The notes under the pieces were generated by a model. It had not been told where the DNA came from and searched no databases. It saw only the letters and a list, made by a program, of their open reading frames with translations. Source: Paramagnetospirillum magneticum AMB-1 (GTDB lineage: Bacteria; Pseudomonadota; Alphaproteobacteria; Rhodospirillales; Magnetospirillaceae). From it: 64,000 nt of DNA. The stretch spans positions 1,450,745 to 1,514,744 of the forward strand of contig NC_007626.1 of NCBI RefSeq assembly GCF_000009985.1, written 5' to 3'. This document shows positions 1 through 8,389 of this stretch, piece by piece (position 1 is the stretch's first letter; each line of letters begins with the position of its first letter). The translations under genes and the position numbers were made by a program.

Positions 1-560
<560 letters not shown>

Positions 561-627
561 GGTTTGGGGCGGTGGCCGGTCCGCTGACGCGGATGGGCTG
601 CCGCCCTGGCCCGCCTGGAGCGATGCT

Positions 628-667
628 CCAGACCTCCTTGTCGTTTGCCAGACCTCCTTGTCGTTTG
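628..667. repeat. Perfect tandem duplication of a 20-bp unit
   Basis: A 20-bp unit beginning ccagacctcc occurs twice back to back at 628-647 and 648-667, just after a small hairpin and immediately before the TfoX-like gene. It lies in the 5' leader of that gene and may be a slippage duplication. Confidence 0.85.
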
Positions 668-684
668 AATGGGGGCGAACCGTC

Positions 685-1053
685 GTGTCCCGCCAATTCG
701 CCGATCACGTCTGCGACATGCTGTCCCCCCTCGGGTCGGTGACGGCACGGGCCATGTTCGGGGGCTTCGGCGTCTATCTCGACGGGCTGATGTTCGGCCT
801 GATCGCCTGGGACACCCTGTTCCTTAAGGCCGACGACCGCAACCGCCCCATGTTCGAGGAGGCTGGGGCCGGGCCGTTCAAGCCATGGGAGGACAAGCCC
901 ATGGCCATGCCCTATTGGGAAGTCCCCGCCGATATCATGGAGGAGGGGGCCGAACTGTGCGCCTGGGGGCGCGCCGCCTTTGACGCGGCGCTCAGGACCC
1001 GCAAGCCCAAGAAAGTGGCCAAGACTCTTTCCGCTGGCAAACGCCCGCGCTGA
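685..1053 (+). CDS. TfoX N-terminal domain protein
   Basis: A 122-residue protein with the TfoX_N fold: SVTARAMFGGFGVYLDG near residues 14-30, then LFLKADDRNRPMF and MPYWEVP, all typical of the domain. TfoX/Sxy acts in competence gene control in gammaproteobacteria, but stand-alone alphaproteobacterial TfoX_N proteins have no settled role. The GTG at 685 is chosen because it starts right before the conserved domain and has a G-rich stretch upstream; no in-frame ATG gives a better start. The C-terminus is basic (RKPKKVAK). It follows the fumarase gene in the same direction with a 124-bp gap. Confidence 0.8.
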   Translation: MSRQFADHVCDMLSPLGSVTARAMFGGFGVYLDGLMFGLIAWDTLFLKADDRNRPMFEEAGAGPFKPWEDKPMAMPYWEVPADIMEEGAELCAWGRAAFDAALRTRKPKKVAKTLSAGKRPR

Positions 1054-1100
1054 GGCTCACTCTGTTGCAGAGTGCGTCTTATTCGCAAAGGGCATTGCCC

Positions 1101-1556
1101 ATGCCTCATCGCCTTCGCGTTCCCGTCTGCAAGCCCGCCCCGCCGCCGGCCGACCTGCCCCCGGAGGAGGGGGGCGGGCGCCCCATCGCCCTGTCCATCT
1201 GGCGCGGCGCCCGGCGGCTGTGTCCCCGATGTGGGGTGGGGATGATCATGGAAGGGTATCTCGGCATCCGGGCGGCCTGCCCCCATTGCGGCGAGCGCCT
1301 GGGCCATATCCGGGCCGATGACGGCCCGGCCTATTTCACCGTTCTGGTCGCCGGCCATGTGGTGGTGCCGCTGACCCTGGCCGCCGAGCAAGCCTGGCAT
1401 CCACCTCTGGAGGTCCAGATGGTGGTGGCGCTCAGCGGGCTGGGACTGCTGATCTGGCGGCTGCTGCCCCGCATGAAGGGGGCGGTGCTGGGCTTGATGT
1501 GGGCGCACGGCCTCAAGGGCGACGAAGTCCAGGGCGACGTGGAGCGTCACGGGTAA
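1101..1556 (+). CDS. DUF983 family membrane protein
   Basis: A 151-residue protein with the DUF983 layout: a short basic N-terminus, two CxxC pairs (CPRCG near residue 41 and CPHCG near 60) that could bind zinc, then two hydrophobic segments (about 77-97 and 104-122) likely to cross the membrane. DUF983 proteins are common in alphaproteobacteria, sometimes near cytochrome oxidase genes; their function is unknown. The ATG at 1101 is the first that leaves the zinc-finger region intact. It follows the TfoX-like gene by 47 bp and may be co-transcribed. Confidence 0.8.
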   Translation: MPHRLRVPVCKPAPPPADLPPEEGGGRPIALSIWRGARRLCPRCGVGMIMEGYLGIRAACPHCGERLGHIRADDGPAYFTVLVAGHVVVPLTLAAEQAWHPPLEVQMVVALSGLGLLIWRLLPRMKGAVLGLMWAHGLKGDEVQGDVERHG

Positions 1557-1559
1557 GAC

Positions 1560-1592
1560 AAATCCCGATGAGCTAAACTCATGGGGATTTGG
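1560..1592. terminator. Palindromic hairpin after the DUF983 gene
   Basis: AAATCCC-G-ATGAG-CTAAA-CTCAT-G-GGGATTT forms a long stem just downstream of the DUF983 stop. No long T-run follows, so it could be an intergenic palindrome. A second strong palindrome (GATCC-t-GATGATC, loop, GATCATC-g-GGATC) follows at about 1669-1700. Confidence 0.5.
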
Positions 1593-1742
1593 TTAGGCCC
1601 AAAGGGCCGCGCCGCTTATGCGGCGGGAGGCAAGGGCGCTCGCGCCCGCCCGCCCGCCGATTGAGGGCGATCCTGATGATCGGTTGAGATCATCGGGATC
1701 TGGTATAAGACGGGGCTGCCGCCTCCCGTTCTCGGTGAGATG

Positions 1743-1841
1743 GGCCCCGCTTGGAGACCATGTCTCCAAACCTCTCTTTTATTCGTTCATAAAATCAAAA
1801 GGGGGGGCGGGGTTCTCCCCGGTGGGTTTGGGCAAAGCCCA
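1743..1841 (-). repeat. Dispersed intergenic repeat, family 2, copy 1
   Basis: Reading the minus strand, this block contains a gaggtttggag segment, a ctccaagcggggcc end, and an A/T-rich centre around a ttttgatt...ataaaa stretch. The same arrangement occurs at 33961-34061 in plus orientation. It fills most of the otherwise gene-free interval between 1557 and 1861, where I see no coding sequence. Confidence 0.6.
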
Positions 1842-1861
1842 ATTGCCAAGCCAAGTGATCC

Positions 1862-2565
1862 TCAGTTGGCGACCAGCCGATATCCGACGCCGTGCACGGT
1901 CAGGATGATGGCCGGGTGGCGGGAATCCGCCTCGATCTTGCGGCGCAGGCGGCCGACCAGCACGTCGATGGTGCGGTCGATGACCGCCTCGCCGTCATGC
2001 TGGGTGAGATCGAGCAACTGGTCACGGGTCAGCGCCCGCCCGGCATTGCGGGCCAGGCGGCCAGCACGTCGAACTCGCCGCGGGTGAGGCGCACCAGTTC
2101 GCCGGTGGGCGAGGTCAGCTGGCGGGCGTCGCAATCCAGGCGCCAGCCGGCGAAGGAATGGATGCCGGTGGCCGAGCGCTCGGCGGCCATGGTGGGGGCG
2201 ACGCGGCGCTGCAGGTTGCGCACCCGCACGGCCAGTTCTCGGGGATTGAACGGCTTGGTGATGTAGTCGTCGGCACCGATCTCCAGGCCGACGATGCGGT
2301 CGGTCTCGTCCTGACGGGCGGTGACCAGGATGATGCCCACCGACGACTTGGCGCGCAGCTCGCGGGCCAGGATCAGGCCGCTCTCATCGGGAAGGTTGAT
2401 GTCGAGCAGCACCACGTCGGGCACCGTCTTGGAGACGATGGCCTTCATGTCCTTGGCGTCAGCGGCTTCGCTGACCTGGAACCCTTCCCCCGTCAGATAC
2501 GCGGCAAGCTTTGCGCGGGTAACGGGTTCATCCTCGACGATCAAGACGTGTGCTTTTGTCGACAC
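1862..2565 (-). CDS. OmpR/PhoB-type response regulator, interrupted by a one-base frameshift
   Basis: A two-component response regulator: receiver domain (residues 5-118; acidic pair E11/D12, phospho-acceptor D55 in VVLLDINLPD, K104 in ITKPF) followed by a winged-helix DNA-binding domain ending in TVHGVGYRLVAN. The frame is lost near 2056-2057, within the winged helix: FDVLAA must be followed by LARNAGRALTRD, which is in the next frame. Restoring one C to a CC run on the coding strand rebuilds an uninterrupted protein of about 234 residues. All catalytic residues and the C-terminal half are otherwise intact, which favours a sequence error or a very recent mutation. It is divergent from the histidine kinase at 2720, its probable partner. 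Confidence 0.85.
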
Positions 2566-2719
2566 TGCATTCTCCGGCCGACGCCCCGGCTAGTATTCAT
2601 CACCCGTTTACAGGGTATTGCCGCACAATTCAATCACTGCCGTAATTCCATTGTGAAGTTGCGCCTATAAAAGCTCCACTGGTTTTCCCGCCCAGGGCTG
2701 GCGGGATGGAGGGGATGCG

Positions 2720-3769
2720 GTGTCTCGGCATATTCCAATCATCGGGCGTCTGGACGACGGGGCGGGCTTTGGCCGTGCCTCCGCCGTAATCGGCGCCATG
2801 GTGTTGGTGCTGTTCTGGCTGAGCCTGGGATTCGACAACGGCATCGAGCGGCAATTTTCCTCGGTTCCGGCGGCGCCGGCCGTCGATGGCGGCCGGGTGG
2901 GAAGCCTGCTGGTGGCGGTGCTGGGCCCCCTGGGTGGCGGCGTGCTGCTCCTGCTTCTGGTCCAGGTGGTCTGCTGGCAGCGGCGGACGGCCGAACGTCT
3001 ACGCCTCAAGGAGGTCGAACTGACCGAGCAGCGCGACAGGCTACGCCGCTACGTCGCCGACCTGGAGCGAATCGCCGACGTGGCCGCCCATGATCTTCAG
3101 GAACCGCTGCGCCGCATGGTGTCGTACTCCCAATTGCTGGCCAGTCATGATCAGGCCGGCTGCGACGATGAGGTTCGGGACTATGTCGGTCACGTGGTCG
3201 ATGGCGCCCGGCGCATGCGGGCGCTGGTCAGCGGCCTTCGCGAATTCGTGGCGGTGGACTCTCTGCCGCGGACCGGCGAGGTCAGCTCGGCCTGGGTCGC
3301 CATGACGGTGGCCCGCCAGCGCCTGGCCGACAAGTTGGCCGATGCGGGAGTGACCCTGGTGGTGGACCCGTTGCCCGAGGTGGAGGCCGATCCGGCGTCG
3401 CTGGTGGAGATCTTCGTCCAGTTGCTCGACAACGCGGCGCGGTATCGCGCGCCCGGCCGGCGGCCGGTGGTCCATGTCTCGGTGGTGCGCGACGGCGACA
3501 TGGCCAAGTTCCAGGTGTGCGACAACGGAATGGGCATCGATCCGGCCCGGGTCGTCCGCATGTTCGAGATTTTCTACCGTCCTCATGGTGGCGACGGCCG
3601 GGCGGCTCCCGGCGTGGGCACCGGCCTGGCGGTGGTCCGCCGCCTGGTGGAACGCCTTGGCGGCGCCGTGTGGGTCGAATCGGAAAACGGCGTGGGAAGC
3701 ACGTTCGGCTTCAGCTTGCGGCTGGGGCTGTCCCTGCCGGACCGGGGGAGAGAAGACAAGGCCGCCTGA
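2720..3769 (+). CDS. Membrane sensor histidine kinase
   Basis: A 349-residue kinase with two hydrophobic segments (about 21-38 and 61-85), only a short loop between them, a coiled linker, and a cytoplasmic kinase core. The phospho-acceptor is H124 in AAHDLQEPLRR; the ATPase domain has the N box (LLDNAARY, N238), the G1 box (VCDNGMGI) and the G2 box (GVGTGLAV). The H-box type resembles bacteriophytochrome-class kinases. No PAS or HAMP domain is visible, and the small periplasmic loop suggests membrane or internal sensing. The GTG start at 2720 follows a GGAGGGG-like ribosome site. It is divergent from the regulator at 1862-2565 and is likely its partner. Confidence 0.88.
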   Translation: MSRHIPIIGRLDDGAGFGRASAVIGAMVLVLFWLSLGFDNGIERQFSSVPAAPAVDGGRVGSLLVAVLGPLGGGVLLLLLVQVVCWQRRTAERLRLKEVELTEQRDRLRRYVADLERIADVAAHDLQEPLRRMVSYSQLLASHDQAGCDDEVRDYVGHVVDGARRMRALVSGLREFVAVDSLPRTGEVSSAWVAMTVARQRLADKLADAGVTLVVDPLPEVEADPASLVEIFVQLLDNAARYRAPGRRPVVHVSVVRDGDMAKFQVCDNGMGIDPARVVRMFEIFYRPHGGDGRAAPGVGTGLAVVRRLVERLGGAVWVESENGVGSTFGFSLRLGLSLPDRGREDKAA

Positions 3770-4254
3770 GCGGCGGATACAATTGAGGTGGCGACGCCGT
3801 CCGGCGCCGCTTCCTCGGTGGCACGGTCAGCTTGCGGCCATCCCCGAACCCCAAGGCCGCGGGCAGGATCGTAAGAGGAGGGGGCGCCCCCAACGTCCCC
3901 TCCTCGCAGCCACTGAAACTCAAGAGACGTTCCTTCGCGGCCATCCCCGAACCCCAAGGCCGCGAGGGGGCTTGGAGAGGGAGCGGCCCCCAAACGCTCC
4001 CTCTCCTTCATTCCACCACAGTGGTTTTAACAGGCTGCGGAAAAGCCCCGCTTCGCGGCAGGGCTACCGCCCTGACCCGTTCGGAGGCACAGCCTCCGAA
4101 CCACCAGTTTTTCAAGAAACTGAAGGGTCCGGGAAGCTACGCTTCCCGGTTGGGAGACCGGGGGCGAAAGCCCCTGCGGTGACGCTTTTCCACTGCCTGG
4201 TAAACCGGACGGCCGTGGGCTTGATCCGGCCTTCCATGATACGAGCCGGCGGGA
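3770..4254. repeat. Gene-free repeat block with duplicated 28-bp unit
   Basis: This 485-bp interval has no credible ORF. It holds two identical 28-bp copies, at 3834-3861 and 3937-3964, that begin gcggccatccccg. Each is followed by a large G-rich palindrome (GAGGAGGGG...CCCCTCCTC; GGAGAGGGAGC...GCTCCCTCTCC). From 4041 onward comes a copy of dispersed repeat family 1. Confidence 0.75.
4041..4175 (+). repeat. Dispersed intergenic repeat, family 1, copy 1
   Basis: Ordered modules: aaagccccgcttcgcggc, gggctaccgccc, a cggaggcacagcctccg hairpin, ccaccagttttt, aactgaagggtccgggaagc, a gggaagc...gcttccc hairpin, and a final ggggc-gaaa-gcccc hairpin. The same order is seen inverted at 9871-10020 and shortened at 51684-51770. 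No coding potential; probably a multi-hairpin mobile or REP-like element. Confidence 0.75.
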
Positions 4255-4806
4255 TCAGTCGGTCCGGCCGGGAAGCTCGGCGGCGGGGGGCAGGTGAGCC
4301 CCTGCGATCCGGTTGAGATGGCTCTTGAGCCTGAGAAGGGTGGCGACAAGTTCCATCCTTGCCTCTTTCTGCTGGGCATCCGAGGTCTTCGGGCTGGGAA
4401 TGGTGGTCAGGCAGGCCAGCGCCTCCCGCGCCGCCAGGCGGATGTCGGTCTCGCCCCTGCGCGCCAGCTCGTCAATGGCCGCGATCTGCCCCTTGGGGTC
4501 CGTCTGGAAATCGTTGCGCAGAAAAAGCTCGGAATTGTTGTCGTCGTGATGAATGTAGGCGTGAAGCCCGGCATCATGGGCGCTGAGCTCGTTCAGCAAG
4601 ATCATGACGAACCAGCCCAGGGTGATCTCGGTCAGATTGATGCCGCGCCGGGTCTTTTGCAGAAAGGTCTCCACCTTTTCCACGTCGGACAGCATGTCCT
4701 GGCGGAATTCCTCGCGCTCCTCGGGGCTGAACTCCGGCGGCGGCGGCGGCGGGGCGGCGCAGCCGAGCAGAACGGCGACCATCAGGAGGGCGACGACACG
4801 ACGCAT
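4255..4806 (-). CDS. Putative lipoprotein of unknown function
   Basis: A 183-residue protein with a lipoprotein signal peptide: basic MRR, hydrophobic core, lipobox LLGC with C16 as the lipidated residue, then a run of six prolines. The mature part is mostly helical with charged stretches (FSPEEREEFRQDML, ELARRGETDIRLAAREALA). I do not recognise a family. It should sit in the inner or outer membrane facing the periplasm. It lies 11 bp downstream of the DUF2794 gene on the same strand and is probably co-transcribed with it. Confidence 0.7.
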   Translation of the reverse strand: MRRVVALLMVAVLLGCAAPPPPPPEFSPEEREEFRQDMLSDVEKVETFLQKTRRGINLTEITLGWFVMILLNELSAHDAGLHAYIHHDDNNSELFLRNDFQTDPKGQIAAIDELARRGETDIRLAAREALACLTTIPSPKTSDAQQKEARMELVATLLRLKSHLNRIAGAHLPPAAELPGRTD

Positions 4807-4817
4807 GGAGCGGGCTC

Positions 4818-5153
4818 CTAGGGCCTGAGGGGGCGGGGCGCCCGCTCAAGGGCGGCCAGGGCGCCGCTCAGGGTGGGAAAACGCGAAACGACGCGGCCCG
4901 ATCTTGCCACGCTCCAGCAGGAGCCCCGGGTGCCGGGAGCCGATTTGGTGACCGTATACAAAGGGCGTTCCTGGGCGTGACGGAAGACCGAGAAGACGGC
5001 GCCGTCCGGCAGGACGTCAATGGCATAGTCGCGCCACTCGCCGCAGGCCACGCGGGTGGCATAGAGTGTCAGCAATTGGGTAATCTCGCCCCGCTCGAAG
5101 TGAACGAAGCCGGCTTCCCCCCGGTATTCCGCCATCCGGATCAATGTTGCCAT
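4818..5153 (-). CDS. DUF2794 family protein
   Basis: A 111-residue soluble protein. The segment FERGEITQLLTLYATRVACGEWRDYAID followed by AVFSVFRHAQERPLYTV is the hallmark of DUF2794, a family restricted largely to alphaproteobacteria and of unknown role. Length agrees with the family. It is the first gene of a short minus-strand pair with the lipoprotein at 4255-4806. No catalytic motif is visible. Confidence 0.8.
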   Translation of the reverse strand: MATLIRMAEYRGEAGFVHFERGEITQLLTLYATRVACGEWRDYAIDVLPDGAVFSVFRHAQERPLYTVTKSAPGTRGSCWSVARSGRVVSRFPTLSGALAALERAPRPLRP

Positions 5154-5231
5154 CGGCCACCCCGCCGGTCCTGTATCCTTCGATACTGTCGCGCAGCGAC
5201 GTTTGTCTGTCGAGGGTTTTACGCCGCCCGG

Positions 5232-5612
5232 TCAGCGAACCGGAGTCGAAGCGGGAACGAAGCCGATCAGACGGTCGTTGCCTTCGTTGTAGGGCTGGGA
5301 ATAGCAGGTGGGCCGGGCCAGGGTGCTGTAGCAATAGACCTGGGCCGGCGGGGACGGGCGGTCGGGCCAGTCCCGGCAATAGCCTTCGCCGCGCTCGGCC
5401 CGCGGGCTCGAGCAATCCTTGCCGGTGATCCAGCCGATGACATGATCGCCCATGGTCTTGTGGGTATTGATCAGGCTGAGCGCTTCCAGCTGCATGAAGG
5501 TATAGGAATTGGGCAGCGGACGCGGCCCGGGATTGATCGAGCCTCTCTCGCCGATCCAGGCGCAGCCGGCGACCGCCAGGACTCCCAATATTGCAAGAAC
5601 GCGCCCGATCAT
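5232..5612 (-). CDS. Small lipoprotein of unknown function
   Basis: A 126-residue protein with a lipoprotein signal (MIGRVLAILGVLAVAGC, lipobox VAGC, C17). The mature part has several cysteines (KDCSSP, GYCRDW, VYCYS, TCYSQPYN) that may form disulfides in the periplasm. I do not recognise the family. The ATG at 5612 is picked because it opens the signal peptide and has AGGA eight bases upstream; the frame stays open further upstream but without signal-peptide character. It is divergent from the thioredoxin-fold gene at 5697. Confidence 0.65.
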   Translation of the reverse strand: MIGRVLAILGVLAVAGCAWIGERGSINPGPRPLPNSYTFMQLEALSLINTHKTMGDHVIGWITGKDCSSPRAERGEGYCRDWPDRPSPPAQVYCYSTLARPTCYSQPYNEGNDRLIGFVPASTPVR

Positions 5613-5696
5613 TTCTATGATCCTGCTAAGCCATTGAGCTATATTGTGAGACCATGCCAGACGGGAATCAATGGGCAGATTCTGCCGGGAGGAAAG

Positions 5697-6251
5697 ATGG
5701 CGGTGACGACGCCGGCTTGCGCCGAGGATTGGGTGGCGCCTGATTTCGCCCTGCCGGGAGTCGACGGGCGGACGTGGCGCCTGGACGATGTCCGCGGCGC
5801 GCGGGGCACGGTGGTCGCCTTCATCTGCAACCACTGCCCGTATGTGGTTGCCATCATCGACCGGCTGGTCCGCGACGCCGACCTGCTGCGCAAAGAGGGG
5901 ATTGGCGTCGTGGCCATCAGCGCCAACGATCCTACCCAGTACCCCGAGGATTCCTTCGACAACATGAAGGTCTTCGCCCGGACTCACTGTTTCGGCTTTC
6001 CCTACCTGTTCGACGAGTCCCAGGAGGTGGCGCGGGCCTATGGCGCCGTGTGCACGCCGGACTTCTTCGGTCTGGACTGTCTGGGCCGCCTGCGCTATCG
6101 CGGCCGTCTCGACGAATCCGGCCGCCAGCCGGGCACGCCCGATGCGCGGCGCGAACTGCTCGACGCCATGCGCCTGGTGGCGCAAACCGGGCGCGGGCCC
6201 GACAAACAGGTGGCCAGCATGGGCTGCTCCATAAAATGGCGCGACCCGTAG
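5697..6251 (+). CDS. Thioredoxin-fold peroxiredoxin-like protein (AhpC/TSA or redoxin type)
   Basis: A 184-residue protein. Residues 11-45 (APDFALPGVDGRTWRLDD...TVVAFICNHC) follow the redoxin pattern, with a CxxC motif at C45-C48 in CNHCPYV. This CNHCPYV form is typical of thioredoxin-family proteins annotated as AhpC/TSA-type. It likely reduces thiols or peroxides in the cytoplasm, since no signal peptide is seen. A conserved AISANDPTQYPEDSFDNM block and a later GCSIKW segment agree with the subfamily. The ATG at 5697 has a strong GGAGGAAAG site. The exact substrate is unknown. Confidence 0.82.
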   Translation: MAVTTPACAEDWVAPDFALPGVDGRTWRLDDVRGARGTVVAFICNHCPYVVAIIDRLVRDADLLRKEGIGVVAISANDPTQYPEDSFDNMKVFARTHCFGFPYLFDESQEVARAYGAVCTPDFFGLDCLGRLRYRGRLDESGRQPGTPDARRELLDAMRLVAQTGRGPDKQVASMGCSIKWRDP

Positions 6252-6360
6252 AGGTCGAGGCGACGGCAGTGTTTGCCAAGGGGGCCGGGGCGGACTATGT
6301 TACGGCGCGGCTCCAGGACACAATGCCGGGAGCGTGACCGCCCGCATGGAGTAGAGTTCC

Positions 6361-7044
6361 TTGACCGACAAGCACGAAGATGCCGCCACCGACCTCCTGA
6401 TCAAGGAAGTGGACGAGGATCTGCGGCAGGAAGAGCTTAACAGGCTGTGGAAGAAGCATGGCGGCCTGTTTGCCGCCGCCGCCCTGGCCCTGGTTCTGGC
6501 CGTGGCTGGCTGGCAGGGCTGGCAGGGCTGGGAGGCCAAGCAGCGTCAGGCCGCTTCGGCCCGCTATTCCGAGACCGCCGCCCTGATCGAGCAGGGCAAG
6601 AAGGACGAGGCGGTCGAGGTGCTGAACAAGCTGTCGGCCGAGGGGCCCAAGGGTTACCGCCTGCTGGCCGACCTGCGCAAGGCGGACATGGCCCAGCAGG
6701 CCGGGGATTTCACCGGCGCCGCCGCCCTCTACGGCAAGATCGCCGCGGATACATCGGTGGACAAGGTCTATCGCGACATGTCGACCATCCGGGCCGCCTA
6801 TCTCGTTCTGGATAGCGGGGACGTGGCCGCCATCGAAAAATCGGTGGAGCCGCTGGCGGCGGAGGCCAGTTCCTGGCGCCATTCCGCCCGCGAGATTCTG
6901 GCCCTGGCCGCCTTGAAGCGCGGCGAGACCCCTCGTGCCGCCGAACTGTTCGCCAAGATCGCGGAAGATGCCGCCGCGCCCCAGGGGCTGCGGACCCGTG
7001 CCGCCGAAATGCTTGCCGCCACCGGGCAACGCGCCAGGAGCTGA
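6361..7044 (+). CDS. yfgM: YfgM-like tetratricopeptide membrane protein (ancillary SecYEG translocon subunit)
   Basis: A 227-residue protein: cytoplasmic N-terminus with acidic IKEVDEDLRQEEL, one membrane span (about 36-53), and a periplasmic helical-repeat domain. YfgM of E. coli binds the SecYEG translocon and periplasmic chaperones. The identity is supported by the conserved order yfgM-bamB-der that follows. The start is TTG at 6361, placed at the head of the conserved N-terminus. It is separated by only 3 bp from bamB, pointing to one transcript. Confidence 0.82.
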   Translation: MTDKHEDAATDLLIKEVDEDLRQEELNRLWKKHGGLFAAAALALVLAVAGWQGWQGWEAKQRQAASARYSETAALIEQGKKDEAVEVLNKLSAEGPKGYRLLADLRKADMAQQAGDFTGAAALYGKIAADTSVDKVYRDMSTIRAAYLVLDSGDVAAIEKSVEPLAAEASSWRHSAREILALAALKRGETPRAAELFAKIAEDAAAPQGLRTRAAEMLAATGQRARS

Positions 7045-7047
7045 TTC

Positions 7048-8379
7048 ATGGGAATGACCGTCATGACGCGCAGGATCGCCGGTGTTCTGATCGCCGTGCT
7101 CGCTTTGGGCGGTTGCGAGAGCTGGCTGGGCGAGAACAAGGCGCCCCCGCTGCCGGGCAAACGCATTTCGGTGCTGTCGCGCGAAAAGATGGTCGAGCCC
7201 GACATCGGCGGCGGCCTGGCCAAGATCGTTCTGCCACCGCCCGAGGATAACGAGGACTGGCCCCAGGCCGGCGGCTATTCCAACCACGCCATGCACCACA
7301 TGCTGGTGGGCGACGCCCTGCAGCGGGTCTGGAAGAGCGATGCCGGCACCGGCGCCGGCAAGCGCCGCCGCCTGCTGGGCCAGCCTATCATCGCCGAGGG
7401 CAAGATCTTCACCGTCGACGCCTCGTCCATGGTCACCGCCTTCGATGCCAATACCGGCAAGAGGCTGTGGCGGACCGAGCTGACGCCCGATGACACCTCC
7501 GAGGTCTATACCAGCGGCGGCCTGGGCTATGAGGACGGCCAGGTCTTCGCCGCCACGGGCTTTGCCCAGGTGGTGGCCCTTGATGCCCGCACCGGCAAGA
7601 TCGACTGGCGGCAGACCGTTTCGGGGCCGCTGCGCGGCTCGCCCACCGTGCGCGGCGGCCGGGTGTTCGCGGTGACCGTCGACAACCAGACCCATGCCCT
7701 GGCGGCCGAGGATGGTTCGGTGCTGTGGACACATGCCGGCATCGCCGAGTCCGCCGGTCTGCTGGCGGGGAATTCCCCTGCCGTCGACGGCAACATGGTG
7801 GTAGTTCCCTATTCGTCCGGCGAGTTGTTTGCGCTGCGCGTCGAGAACGGCTCCATGATCTGGCAGGATTCCCTCTCCACCGTGCGCCGCACCGAGAACG
7901 TGGGGGCGCTGATGGATATCCGCGGCCGTCCCGCCATCGATCGCGGCCGGGTCTATGCCATCAGCAACGCCGACATGCTGGTCTGCCTGGAAGAGCGCAG
8001 CGGCCGGCGCATCTGGGAAAAGGAGATCGGCGGCGTCCAGAGCCCGTGGATCGCCGGCGACTATCTCTATGTGCTGACCAACAGCAATGAAGTTCTGGCC
8101 CTTGAGGCCAAGACCGGCCGCATCGTCTGGGTGACCGAGATGCAGAATTGGGAGAACCCCAAGGACCGCGAGGGCCGCATCGTCTGGGTCGGCCCGGTCC
8201 TGGCGTCCGACCGGCTGATCGTGGCCTCGTCCGACGGCAAGCTGGTGTCGCTGTCGCCCTATACCGGCGACATGCTGGGCTGGGAGGAAGCTCCCGCCGC
8301 CATCAGCATCGCGCCGATCATCGCCAATGGCACCATGTATTTCCTGACCGACGACGCCGACCTCGTCGCCTACCGCTAG
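7048..8379 (+). CDS. bamB: Outer membrane assembly lipoprotein BamB
   Basis: A 443-residue lipoprotein with lipobox LGGC (C23) and a PQQ-like beta-propeller of repeated blades ([59 protein letters not shown]). BamB is the propeller subunit of the BAM complex, which inserts beta-barrel proteins into the outer membrane. Length fits alphaproteobacterial BamB, which is longer than in E. coli. A second ATG six codons in (7063) is a possible alternative start. Its place between yfgM and der matches the usual order. Confidence 0.92.
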
Positions 8380-8389
8380 AGTTCATTTC

